A stretch of 64,000 nt of DNA, taken from positions 48,454,001-48,518,000 of the forward strand of contig NC_134539.1 in NCBI RefSeq assembly GCF_050624435.1. The letters run 5' to 3'. Of this stretch, positions 46,401-60,700 are shown in pieces. The translations under genes were made by a program, and so were the position numbers. The stretch comes from Tenrec ecaudatus (lineage: Eukaryota > Chordata > Mammalia > Afrosoricida > Tenrecidae). Numbering within the stretch: position 1 is the first letter of the stretch; every line of letters begins with the position of its first letter. The notes below the pieces were generated by a model, which saw only the letters and a list, made by a program, of their open reading frames with translations, searched no databases and was not told the origin of the DNA.

Positions 46401-49400
46401 GTGATATAAGAATAAAAAATAATACTTTATAAAAATTGAGGTTTCAATGGTTACTTGATTCCTTCCTGAAATCTCTGCGTCAGTAATCTGACCTGATAAG
46501 CAGACCGACTTTACCAGGAGGTTCGGACACGCACCATGTTGATCGTTTCCATCATGGGAGAAGACTTGGCAGCGCTGAGCCGAGCACTGTCCATGGCAGC
46601 CTGAAGAACACAAACTCAGTCACTCAAGGCTTTCACTTAATGAGGAACAATGCCCCCAACATACACTTCCATAAAAGCACTTTCCTTCCAAACTGGAAAA
46701 AAAAAATTCTTTTTCTTTGGAGACATAACAAAGTCAAACCTAAGTCAAGATCTAATTTCTTTTGACATCCCTCAACAATTTTATCAGGAGAGGTAGAATT
46801 TCATAGTAGGTAAAACATTTAGATGATACTTGGAAAGTAATTGCAGTTAGAACCTAGGATGTAAGGACGGCTTTGGGTAAAATATCCAGTCCATAGGGAC
46901 TCCAGCTCTCCATCCATTAAACAGAAGAACACACTAACTAGACTTCTATCTAGCCTTTAAAAGGAGCACTGGTGGGACAGTGGGTTAAATGTTGGGCTGC
47001 TAGCCACAAGGTCAGCAGTTCAAAGCCAGTAGCAGCTCCATGGGAAAAATACGAGGCTGTCTGCTCCCATAATAATTACGAACTTGTGAACTCTCCGGAG
47101 TCAGTTTTGTCTTAGAGGCTGTTATAAGGTCACTAGGAGTCAGAATCAACTCGATGGCAGTGGGTTTAATATGTCCGAATTTTAAAAATTGTATCGAAGT
47201 ATTATGCATTTAGTGCTTTCAAGGATCCTGAAAGGATTTCCCAGCTTCAATGGTATTTCAGTCTTACAACTACTTTGTATGAGAAGCTGACACTGTCCAC
47301 ACAGCACAAGTGAGAAAAGTAAGGTACATAAGAACCACTTCTTCCCTGAGGCTATGCTGATTAGCATCTGTGTTTCCTAATCCTCAACTTACTAAACAGA
47401 CTATGGAGGCCTACGAGGACACTCAAAGGCCCATCAATATTTTAGCTAGGCTGTCCTTCGTAGTACTACTTCACCCAGGCCATCAACGTACCTTTTCTTG
47501 GTCTGTAGCCCGAAGACTCAAGTAATTGAGAACTTGGGGCTCCAATACACTTAAGGCCTCCAACAGAGCTGGGATGAGTTTTGATGCATGTGGTTTCAAC
47601 ATGGCTCCTGCACTTTTGCTGATCTTCACAAGGGTGTTAATGCTGTAGACACACAGAATACAACTCCTGAACACTTTTTTAAAAAAATTAGGAAGCTTCC
47701 CAAGTCCACTCATGAAGATGTTTTGCAGTTTGTCACATTCAGGTATATGGTTACAAAGCCTGATCACGATGGCACTTTGTTTTCAAACTTTACAGAAAAA
47801 TTGTAAGCATATGAAAAGTACGTGGAAGCAGACGATCATAAATAAGTTTTGATATCCCTCCCAGCCAAAGAAAAGGATCGCTGGCAGAGTATGAGTTATG
47901 CACTGGGCTGCTAAGCATGAGGTTAGCAGTTCAAACCCAAGAGTTGCCCTGCGGTAGAAAGAGACGTCTGTCTCCACACAGACTCACAGCCTCAGTGACT
48001 CTGGGAGCAGCTCTCCTCTACTGCACATGGGCCCTAGAAGTGGAGGTTGACTCGATGGCAATGATTTGGGTTTCCAGGTCACTGAGGAAACTTGAACAAG
48101 TCTGTTCCACTCTAACTCTTCTGGCGGCACAGTGGTTAAAGCAAATGTCTACCAACCAAAAAGCTGGGTGCTTTGAACCCACCACCTTCCTCTGTGGGAG
48201 AAAGATGTGGTCGTCAGCTTCCATGAAGATTTGTAAACCTAGAAATCTTACAGGGCAAAATTCCACTCTGTGAATGAGAGCTGACTCGACAGTAGTGGGG
48301 CATTTTTGTTCTAGTTGTCTTCAGTAACCCCTCGATTGGTGCACAAGCATACAACTTTCCCTGCATCACAGTATTTGAAACTATGTCCTATAACTAAACT
48401 TCAGAAGGCATCCCCAAGAGCTAAGAATTTTTCATTGAAGTACACTTTACTTTAAAAAAGATTAATGACATTTCCTATCATCGAATACTCAAATTTATGA
48501 TTTCCTAAGTGTCTTTTAAGAGTCAAATGTGGGGAAAAAAAGAGTCAAGTGCGTTGGATTAGAACTCAGAATCCACCCATATGTTACTGTTCACTACTTT
48601 AATTCTTTTCATTCTGTATCAGTCTCCTATTTGCTCTTTTTTCATTTAACTGTCTTTTATTGAGTACATTCCAATGATATCACTTAATTAACATGTTCCT
48701 CCATCTCTGTATAGACATGCAGCCTTGACTGGACCCAGATTCAATTTTTTTAAAACAAAGAGAGATGGTGCTCTCGGTGTACCACTCCATCCCATCGGCA
48801 TGCGCTCAACGCCTGGCTCCCTGTGTAAGCGATCCCAGGGCTCGAGCCTCTCGGTATAGAACGTGCATTTTGAAGTTCCCCAGTTCTCACCCCGTGCATT
48901 TAAGAGTCACAGAGGATCGTTACCAGGCTTGTTCTATTTAAAATTATAAAATGACAATATCCCCACTTTATCATTCTTGTGCATTATTAGAGTCCTTCTT
49001 AAAAAACATACACAATAAAACTTTCCATCACCAACCACTTAGCTATCATGAAATGCTCTTAGTACTTTTAATATGATCTAGCTTTAAAATTTAAGTCATA
49101 ATGGAACAGAAAAGGTTCCTAGACAGATACCCTAGTTCGAAAACAAGCACACATACATACAAGCTATTATTCTTTCCTGGTAAAATAACCAGATATCTTC
49201 CAATGCATGAGGATTTCTGAAATATTTCAGTGCTGCAGCTGGTAGTCTGTGAACGGCTAATGAGCAGGCTTGGAAGCCCTGCAGCCCCACGGAAGATGTG
49301 CTTGCTGGGGGCAGAGAATGATGGTATCAACAGGACACACTGGAAGCACGGCCAAAGCAGACCAGGAAATGCTGCTGGAAGGCAAGGCTCCCAAGAGAAT

Positions 49401-52400
49401 GTTCCTGCAAAAGAGACGGCCGCACAGCCTTTCCTAGATGCACTCGGATTCCTTAGTAACGCCTCTTCAACCCACTGCTTCACATTGCCAAAAATCTAAC
49501 ACTCAAAGAAACCCAACTCGTGACAGTTAACCAGTCATGCCCGCTGTGGTTTGTTTGCTTTTTGATTCTCCCTATATTTGGATAATTAACAAATAAAGCA
49601 AAAGAGACCGTGAAAAAAAAAACAAGAAAAAAACCCCAACTTTTCCTGAATGATAAGGAACTAAACAAACTCAATAATCTATTCATTTCATCAACTGATA
49701 TCCACCTGAGGGCTCGAACTTCAGTCACAGGGCTCATCATTCCTTTGTCCAGGAGGCAAGGCAGGAGGACAGCGACAGTTCTCTGGCCGGCTGCTCCTTT
49801 GGCAGGGTCACACATTTTCACACAAACCTCATACACAAAGAGCAAGATTAGTGAAAGCGACCTTCACTCAACAAAGTATTTCTTTGACTGAATGCTGTCT
49901 ACTTTTCACATCCACAGAAAGTAAAACGTGGTTCTACTTTCTATGCTACAATTAGGGAACACAGGAAAATGAGTTCTGGGATTTTATCCTTGGATGGCTA
50001 AAATAAACAGGAACCTTGCTACAATTTTCATCTTCTAATTGGCAAATCGAAGAACAAAATGGTTGAAGATACCAAGAAAGCATTCTGGAGACAGCTTAAT
50101 CTATCAAAAGTTTGGGGTGGCAGCACCGTGTCAGAAACACCTGGATTTATAATTTGGCCTTACTTCAAACCATGTGACTTATGGGAAGCTTGCCCACCTA
50201 TGCAAAGCAGCTGGTGCACCACAGTAAAATCAAGTTCAAGTGGATGCTAGTTAGTTTCAAATAACTTGTCAACCGCAGAAATAAATGAACAGCAGTTTAT
50301 CAGATGTACCAAAAGAATGAGAACAAAATAGATGCTGTTTGAACTCAGGGAGTCATGGGTCCTTCAAGGTCAAGCACAAGTCATAGCACATAGAGACCCA
50401 GAGAAGCTTACCACCCAGAGACGAGTTAAAAGACTAGGGTTTGTTTAAAAATGCCAGTATCGTAATAGCATGTCCTTTCTCATAGTGAACCGTGACACGA
50501 AACCAATGACACTGTGACTGTCCTTTGATAAAAAAACAAACCCCTCCCCCACTCCCAAGGTGAGATCAGAATTCTCACCTTGCTCAAGGTTTTCAGAGCC
50601 AGTTCTGCTGCTTTTCGTACAGATTCCTAGAAAAGAGACAAACATGACATCATTCTCATCTATCCCACAATGCACATTTAACTGCCTCACACTCTTACAC
50701 CATTTGGTCAACATCGAACTTTCAAAATCAGGTAAAATACGGTGTTTCATCAAGCTCCTTGCCCATCAAGAAATGTATTATAAGACCAGATTTTTTCCTT
50801 CTTTTTAAAATTAGGTTATTTTGACCTTGCAAAAACATGGCTATAAGGGATAATAGTACAAAACCTATAGATATTATAAAAGCAAGTATATAAAAAGCTT
50901 TACATTTCTAATGAATAGAGCAAAACGAAAAGCAAAATAAAAGTGCCTACTTCTAATAAAATACAAAAATACCTAAAATTTAAAGAGAATGGTCATGCTA
51001 TTTAGTAATGCCTAGTCTAGTTTGTGAAAATTATCAAAGTAAAGTTATCCCAGATTATTTCAAAACTATTATTTGTCCATACTCAACAGTGTCATGACCT
51101 TGAATGAAAGCTTGCGCCATCTATGTTCTTAAAATCAATTCAATTTAGATCTAAAGATACTTAACCTTGCAAATTCACAGGGACATCAAGATTAAAAATG
51201 AAAACTATAGTCCCTTAAAATTGTCTACATCTTGATTTTTTAAATATGCATCACATATCTTTTAAGAATTCAAGTTTAAGGTAGTCCACAAAATAAATAC
51301 AAATCTATTTCTCTAATACCTTGATATCATCTTGTACTCTAAAAAGCGTTTCCCAGATTTCTGGAAGTTTATCAATGATGTCATCTAGGGGTCTTCCCCT
51401 CAATAAATCATTCAAAGCCAAACAACTGAAAATAAACAATTTAGTGTCAAATACCTGATCAAGAAAGCACAGTATTTTACCATGAAACATGCATAACAAA
51501 CACAACTATAGGCCCTACTTACATTCAAAGCTGCAACCTTTCAGAGACAGCTCTGACGCTTTCCTTGGTACCTCAAATATCTCACATACTGATGGTCTGG
51601 GAATTCACCAAACATGTTCCCCCACAACTACAATATGATCCCACTGAGATGCAGCGTCACCTTTTTCCTATTCAGTTGAGCCCTTATGGTCCGGCACACT
51701 GCTAGGCACTTAGTAGACACTGAATAAATTGTATACATTATTCACTGCTTCCCTCCAATGTCCTAAGAGTTTAGTAACAGCTCCTGATGTCTACCTTGAT
51801 TTCATTATTACACAAATTAAGACAACCTAAGAAAAACAGTAGCCTGTGTTTACAGAGTTAAATAAAGATAACTCATCCCACCCAGAAATAAGTCTTTTAG
51901 TAATTTTATTTATTCCTTTTGCACAAAGTAAAAATTGGAAAACGGGGAGCGGAGGGGGAGCCAACTACATGTGACTAGTTTTAGTTGCAGTTCCAAGGAG
52001 AGTACCTGGATTCTCGAACCCGCCACATACTGCTGGTAAGGTTCTTCATCAAATCTTCAAGAATTTCCTTCAAGTATTTACCCACCTGATGAAAATGAAA
52101 GACAAAGTTAAAAATGCAAAATCCACCAACAGTCAAATCGCTTACCTAGCAAGCCCCTGGACCACGTTTCCTGTCTCTGGAAGCACCTCAGCCCGCAGCT
52201 AGTCTTCCCAGTCTCACGCGAGTAAAGCTATGGGTTTATCATATGCTATTAGTCCTATGAAATATCATTTTCCTTTGAGTTTTGTTTTCCTTCATTCTCT
52301 TTTGGGCCAGACGAAGAAAGACCAGCCTTTGTATCTTAGATGGCCACTCCTAAGCTTGTTAAGACCCAGAAGACACTCACTTTTAAACCAGGATGCAGAA

Positions 52401-55400
52401 CATCTTCATGAATTATGTTATGCCAACTGATGGAGCTATCCCACGAAATTATCGTCCTAGCCTCGTTAAAGCAATTCCATGAGATGTTTGTATATAGGGA
52501 GGAGGTCTCTGTAACTTGGCTTCCTATGCATGTACTTTATTATATATGAGTATATCAGGAACACACACAGACATGTATATGCATATAAATACCAGTACAG
52601 TTGTATAAGGGAATTTCAAAAAAAATTCAGAGAAAAATGGAATTGAGCGAGACTGGCATGTTTCCATCATCTTTTGTGAAGTCCTCCTGTACACAGAGGA
52701 GCAAGTACTCCTTTATCCCCTGCCTCTGGGACAGTGTTTCCTTAGCATGCAAAACCCACTGTTATCAAATCTATTGATTCCTGACAATCTCACATGTGTC
52801 AGAATAGAACTGAATGAACTCCATCAGGTTTTCAATGACTCATTTAACAGCAACTAACCACCAGGTTTTCCTCTGAGGTCCCTCCAGGCACACTAGAAGG
52901 GCCAGCCTTTTGGTTAGCTGCCAGGCACATTAACTTTCTGCACCACCGAGGCTCCCTGCTCAAAACACACGAGGTTCACAATACTTGCCGTTGCTTTGTC
53001 AGTGACTAGCGCATTCCAAATACTTGTCATGGCCTGTCGGATACCAAGGTTGGGATCAAACTGGTAACGATAAAGGCGAGGAACTAGTTGAGGCAGAAAG
53101 GGAGCCAGCTGCTCTCCAGCTCTGGTGGCAATGACATTAAAACCAAAAGCAGCACCCTAAAATAATAAGATGAAGTGACCATGAAACATCTGTCAGAGAA
53201 ATACTGACATATGAAATGTAAGAGGATCACAAAATGCTCCCCCGAGCCTTGTCCCTAGATAGAGCAAGGTTTATTGGGCAGCTAGGTTTACCAACGCGCC
53301 CAGCTGTCTGGCGGTCTGCCTCTCTCTAATCAGGCCCCGATATGTAAAACTGTTCTCTGTAGATGAATGGATACAGGTCCCGATACAGAAGGTACAGTTT
53401 GGGGAGAAAGTAAATATACTGTGTCCAGTGAGAGTGACTTACCTTCCTGGAGTTCCACATTGCATGATGATTGGCTAAATTCATAAATTTGTACACCAGA
53501 TCTGGCTGACTGAGATCACTTGCCAGAGAACAAAGCTCCTTGTAAGTAGAAATACCCTGGCTTGGAGGGGAATAAAACATATGGAATAATGTATTTCTCC
53601 ATCTGCACGCTAAACACAAATTATCAATATTACAAGTATAATGATTTGTACAATTTTATTTTCACCAATTTTCTAGTATCACATTATTTAATCATCATTA
53701 AATAAAACTCGACTATGGACAAAACGATGTCAAAAAATACAAGTTGACTCCTCCACCAGACCCCCATTTGGATGCACACTGGACCGGATGTGGTTTTCAA
53801 CATTTTTGTATTTTTGGTTTGTTTTTCGTTTGCTCATATTAGGGTGTGGCTCAGAAGTGTTATGTCATTGGGAGTCACCCTCTTGAAGTTGTGTGATATG
53901 TTTTTCTGGTTTCGGTATATGAAACCCAGGACTGATGAACCTATAGGGAGGCGCAAGTAGAATAACCGTTTGGGGTGGGGGTGGGGTAGAAGTGGTGGGG
54001 GTGGGGTAAAGGGGAAACAATGTCAAGGAGTCCAAGAAGAAAAAGAGTGTTTAGAAACTGATGTTGCAGCTACTGTACAATGCTGCTTGATGTGACTGAC
54101 TGTGGAATGATATATGTATTAACTCTCAATTTTTAAAAATACATTAAAAATACAAGTGGCAAAAACTCACTAACTTTAGAGAGTTCATAAAATGTTTTCA
54201 GTTAGAAAAGAACCATTACTTTCAGGAATATAGCTATAGACAACATTAAGCATTAATGACAAGCCTAAAAGTCATCTACAGGCAAAGGAAGAAGAACGGA
54301 AACGTGCGATGCGAAAGCAGCGTGAGCAGAAGACTTCAGCGACAGGATAAACAAGCTGGCTGCCAAGCAGGGCTCAGAGCAGAATGCCACCGCGGGGTGA
54401 CCGAGATGGCAATGCTCAAAAGGAAAACTACCGTGCAAAGCACAGTGGAAAGGGATTACAGCAAAGGGACAAAGCCCAACTGGTGCTTTGTCAAAATGAT
54501 CAAAAATCCTCACCAAAAAACTAGGCGCCGTGGATAATGAATAAGCAGTGTTACTAGATACCCATCCACGTCTCAACTGTCGAGGCTGGACAGTCCTCAG
54601 TCCAGTCAATCTGCCAGAACTGCTCTGAGCCCAATGTCATACTCTCCCCCAGACCAGCTCATTAACAGTTGCTTATCATTAAAAACCCAGTGCTGGAGAG
54701 TAAATGCCAACACATAGAAACTTTATAGGACAGGTGAACATTGCTTCTTCAAGTTTCTGAGACTATAACTCTTCGCTGGAGTGGGTTACCTCTTCTCCCT
54801 CCAGCAAAGCAGCTAGCTGGTGGCTTTGAACCCCTCGCCTTGTTATCAGCCGGTGTTCAATCCACTGCACACTGGAAAGTCTGCTGGCTAGTCAATGAGG
54901 GGGGACAACAGCCAGTGAGGGGACATGGAGATCTGGCCCCGTCCCTCCCCCGCGCCAGCCCCAGAGTGTCTTAAGGGGAGAGTGGGCATTAAATGTTGGC
55001 AGCCACACAACTAAGTTCCTTTCTTGGTCACTGACTCAGTCTTGCTTCCTTTGGGTACTGATCCTCAGGGCACCTCCCAATAAATTTCTAGGCTACAAAT
55101 CTCCGTGCCAAAGACGGTCTCTCCCAACTGCTCACCCCCCACCCCCCAAAAAAGATACTCTTAGATAATAGGCTTTTCCCATCAAAGTTAAGCTCCACTA
55201 GCACACATCTTCTCCTGGAAGATGAAAATCAGCTTCAAGGGTACTTCACTTATCAAAGTCAAAGGAAAACATTTTAAGATGTCTACAGTAAATGACCGAT
55301 GGATTTGGCATGCTTACCCATCTGGTGTTTTGCCAAGGGCTCCCCCTTGAAATACCACTGTCTCTCCAGAAACATCATGTTTAGTCCTAAACAAAAACAA

Positions 55401-57693
55401 GAAATTTCTATTAACCCCAACCTCTTCAGACTAATGTTCAATTAACCAATACAATTCACCTGCAACCTGACAAAATTAAAATGTCTATCAATGCCAACTG
55501 AGTGTAAAATAATAAAGTCAACTTAATGAGTCTAGAATAAACTAATAGATCAAAAAAGATATTCCCCCAAAATTAATCTGAATTAAATATTCACAAAACT
55601 ATCCTTTTTGAAGAGAAGGCAACGGAAAGCAGCAACAGACTACAAGAATGATTACTCCTCACACGATCTTCACATTTTATTTTTTATTTAGCCAACAAAT
55701 TACTCTATTTTTCTAATACAATGCTTTAACTACTGGTGTGTTTCTACAGCGAAGAGCATCCACTGCACAATTAATAGCTATCTACAGCCCTGACGTGCGC
55801 TTTAGAGATGCCGTCCAAGAACAGAAAGCTCAATCTTCCTTCTTTAGAATATTTTCTCAATATAGGCATGCGCATGGCCTCTGTGTTCAAATCAGACATG
55901 GGTAAGGTCACCGCCGTACCTTTTGCCAGTCATAAGTGTTTCTACAAGTGTAGAAACCAACTCCTGTTGATCTTGTTCACTGCCCAGTTCATAAACCAAT
56001 CCAAGGCCTTTTGAGGCAACATCTTGGCTCAGTTCTACCAAAAAGTCAAAACACAAAAGATGTTAGTCCAAGCAACATTGTCTACTGGCCACTAAATCAA
56101 AGCTTTTAAAACATTAAAATATTTGTATATTTAATCAAGTAAAATGTTATCAAAGCCATAATATGAAACCATCATTCCACCTTTTGTTAAAAATGTTTTT
56201 AAAAAAATATTAAACCATCTCAGAGGACATGACACCAAAAGTCATTTTAAGTGAGAACTACATTCATAGAAGATCCAACAGACACCTGAAAACCATCCAC
56301 CGGTAACCTACAGTGCACAGGGAAAATGCCGGAAGATTTTAAGTTGTACATATCAGAGCGATCCAACAGCCTCATTAGAATTCAACACACCATTATCAAA
56401 CTGTCTAAATATTAAAGGAAAATAAACGACTATGTTTACAACAAAGCTACCATTTAAATGTCTAAAACGTACAGCATAGATTCGTTCTCTCCTGCCTTAA
56501 ATCACAAATAAGAAAAGTAATCACAAGTAAAAGAAAGCGATTACTTAGTAGTTCTAATTCTAAAAAGGCCTTGGCTTCTTTTTTAACTAAAAACTCAAAC
56601 ACATGCCATGAAAAGACAGAGCATTAAAAGAATTACCCTAGTCTAATCAGATGCTTTGTTTAAAAACCACTAATGTGTTTCTATGATCCTTAAAACCAAT
56701 ATATTTTCTTTTAAACATACAACTCAAAACTAATTTTCTTTTATATTCAATAACCCAGAGGTTTTCAAAATTTAAAATACTAGTTTTAAATTTAGAAATC
56801 AAATATTTACCAGCCACCTACCATCATTTTCTGACAGAACTGAAACGAATGCACTCTGAATCTCTTTGAGATGAGACTGAAAAGAAGAGGGGGGAAAGAG
56901 CATGTTAACACTCAAACGCTAATTATCTGGAGGAACAGGAGTTTTGTTTGGGGAACACATGACCGATGAAGGTCACCATCCAAAGTGGTGACGAACCATG
57001 GTGCTCTCATAGGACGAGGCCTCCAAAAGGGGTCCTCATCAGGCAATCTGACCTTCCACTAAGTCTCTGACCCTTATTCCGCCTCCGACTTCATTCTTTC
57101 AATAGTATCACCCTCTTCCAGTCGATACATATCAATTTCTCTGTGCACAGCTTATTCTAAAATGTCCAGTGTTAGTTAATGGCCCGCAGGTCGGTGCTGG
57201 CCCGCACTGCCCATGCTTTCCTTCCTGCCTTTCAAACACAAGTGTTTCTTAGTGCAGTTACACACACATACCTTCACTTCTTTATGGGTACTCAGCTTTC
57301 TCACAAGAGAAAGTAGCCAGATGCAGGCTGCTTGCCTCACATGTGGGTTGGGGCTGATGATATGTTTATTTAAAATCATGTCCAACACCCATGGGACCAC
57401 ATCATTCACTTTGGCTCCTAGGGAGAAGAGGAGAAACAATTAAGATAATTCAAAGTAGTTTCCTGAAAAAATTACTTGTAAATCAGTATTTACTCTGCAT
57501 CCTCTACCCTGGAGATTAAAACGACTACTTAAGAGAAGGTGCCATCTGAGATGCACACACTCACCGAGATCAGAGCTGACGAGAGAGCAGCAAATACACA
57601 TCTGGAACACACTCACAAACAGGAGAGGCTCTGGTTTGGAGACATACCCATACCCAGGCCAAGGCCTCACACAGCGTGACACATACCACAGCA

Positions 57694-57750
<57 letters not shown>

Positions 57751-60700
57751 AACATTTATATATTAAAACCTAAATAGGTCTGGAAATCTAAACTAAGCTT
57801 TTAAACAAGTTGCTGAATAAATCATTTCAGAGCCCTGCAAAAGTGAAATAACTTTATAGGTATTCAGGTAACTTTATTTCCACTGAAAAATTGTCCCCAC
57901 TAGCTCCAGTCTTAACAAATTCTCTACTAGTTCTTTCTATCTCTTAGCCAAATCAAAACCAATAAACCTCTTCTGACTTCACTTTTTACCTCTAGCTACC
58001 ATAAATCTCTCCTTTTTCTTCTTTTATTATCTCAGACTGCCTGACCCTCACCACTGTGCCTGACATTTTTGGGTAAAGGAGTGTTGGGGAGCTGTTCTCA
58101 GGACTGTAGGGTGGTGAGCAGTACTCCTCGCTCCCATGCAGAGACAGGACACCCCCAGAGCCAACTCCCTACAGTCCCATACTGTCCAGTGTCCCCAGAG
58201 GCACACTCTCCCCAGTTAAGAACCAGTTTTACATGAAAATTTTTAAAAGCCGCTGTCTATCTTTAGTCTACATTTTCTCTTATTTCTGTCCTGAGCCCAC
58301 TTCAAACCTCTATATCACCACGGGAATCAGCCATAAAGTCACCAATTATGGTACGAAGTCTTATCTTAACTGATCAGTCAGCAGCTTTTGACACAGTTGG
58401 TCCCAACTCCCACCCCTTGCCCTTCATAAACTTTCTTCTCTCGAGGACATAACTCGGTGGGATGGCTGCCCCTCTCTAACTACTACCGTTGAGTGTCCTC
58501 TTTTGGTTTCGCCTTATCTTCAAAACCTCTCGACAATGGAGTCTCCAGGACTCAAGTGGTGGACCTCTCACTTCCTTGATGAACACATCTTAATTTCATG
58601 GCATTCGATACTATCTTTAACATGACATTCCCAAATATTTAGGCTTCACCCAAAATTCCTTGGAACTCCACCAGCATATATGCGACTCTTAACCATATAA
58701 ATGAGGCGATCAGTCCCGGTCAGGGGAGTGGTGAGAGGTCTCAACACTGCTGTGCACGAGGAGGAAAACCACCCAGTGAAGGAGTTTTTACCTCGCACCC
58801 ACCCTGCTCCTCCTTCACAAATCCACATCACCCGTAATCTGCCCCCACAGCTGAGTCAATGACCACTCCATTCTTCCAGCTGCTCCCAACAAAAGCTCTG
58901 AAGTCACACCTGACTCTGCTCACATCTCCTGTAGGCAATGCATACAAAACATTTTCACCAACCACGTCTCACCACCTCCCTGCTGTCCCTCACCACGGTT
59001 CAAGTCACCATCATGTCTCACCTGGGACAGCGCAGCAGCCTCCTAGCTCAGCACCTTGCCTCTGCCCTGGCTCCACACCTATTTATTTTCCAAACGGCAC
59101 TAGAATGACCTTTCAACATGGAAGTCGGATTGTCTCTCTCTTCAACTTTGTAATTGCTTTTTATACAAAACCTCCACAAGGTATGATCTCATCTTCCCTC
59201 TCCCATACTCACTCACTCTGCTCCCGGCAAATTGCCCTCCAACAAACCCCCGTCTCAGGGCCTTTACACGTGGAGTGCTCGCCCCCAAGAATTCCAGCCA
59301 GCTCACTCCCTCCACACCCACAACAGGCCTTTCATTTAGCATCCTCTTGCCGAGCGGCTTCCCTCAGCACTATGAATCAAGACCATCCACATTCGGCCCA
59401 CAGCATCCCCTGCTTTACTTGTCTTCATAGGACTTCTTATCTGTTAGCTGCTGCCTACTTCTTCCTGCTTCTTTTGTCCCTGGTCTGTAGCCTGTTAGAA
59501 TGTGAGCTCCATGAAGGGTAGGGCTTTTTTTACTGTCTGGTCATTTCTCTATCAAGCACTAGCACTTAGAACCATTTCTGAGCCATAATAAGTACTTAAT
59601 AAGTATATACTAAATTAATTTACAAATAAAATCAGTCATTTGTGACTATGAAAAAGTTTCACACGTAAATGATTACTTTGACCCCAAAGGAAATAAAATC
59701 AAGATGCCAAAGGGGTCTGAGGAAATCATTTTATTAGAGAATGCAAAATTCAAGATTTATCACTATCTGAAATAGAAAAGATGTGAGAAAACATATTTCA
59801 ATCATTTTTAAAGGGAAATGAGAACCACCACTCCCTTGACTGCCTGCCACTCATTCTTCCTGATTAAGTGAATGGTTAATGCCAAAACCCAAGCCCTTCC
59901 ACAAGCGCTTCTTAAACGTCTTTCTTGTGCGCACTCTTTTCAGTTTTCATGAACTACAAAGGGAGCCCTGGTGACACTGCAGAGTAAGTGTTGGACTGCT
60001 AACCGGACGGTCAGTGGTTCAATGCCCACCTGCTGCTCTAAGGTCCGAAAGGCAAAACCATCTGCTCCAATCCAAAGCAAACTCGTTGCCATCAAGTCGA
60101 GGCAGTTCTGACTCACAGCAACTGTATTGGGCAGAGTAGAACTGAACCTATGAGTGTCCACGAGTGTAACTCTTGACAGGAATACAGAGCCCCATCTTTC
60201 TTGCTTGGAGCAGCTGCCCTTAGCGACCCAACACGTAAGCACTAGGCCATCAGGGTTTCTTCTCCCTGCTCCAGTAAATGTGTAGTGCCCTGGAGACCCT
60301 GCAGGGTCATCGTGAGCCAGAACGGTTCAACGGCAGTGGAGGACTATCATTATCTTCCCAGGCTCAACCTGGAGCTTTTTCTCTTCTCTCTGTGCATTAG
60401 GCATGGATAACTGAGTAGAAAGGATATATATCATCATTAACCAAGATAGGGAAAATGGAGGGGCATAAAGAAGACAAACGCTTTATAGAGGGTGAAGGAT
60501 TTCAGAGTTAGACAACCAGAAATATTGTTAACTGCGAGACTTTGGTGTGAAAATGTCTAGTAAGTGGTTTGAAAAATAGCCCACAGTTTAACACTGGTTT
60601 TGTGGGAGAGACAGAAATCTGAAGGTCATCAACACGTTGACGGAAGGTAAAGATAGCCCAACACTGATGAAGAGCATGGAGACCTAGGAGGCAGTGAAAA

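Noticed and set aside
58859-59521. 220-codon open frame with a hydrophobic C-terminus
   Set aside because: The DNA is an ancient L2 in sense orientation; the frame does not correspond to L2 ORF2 and has no conserved gene features.
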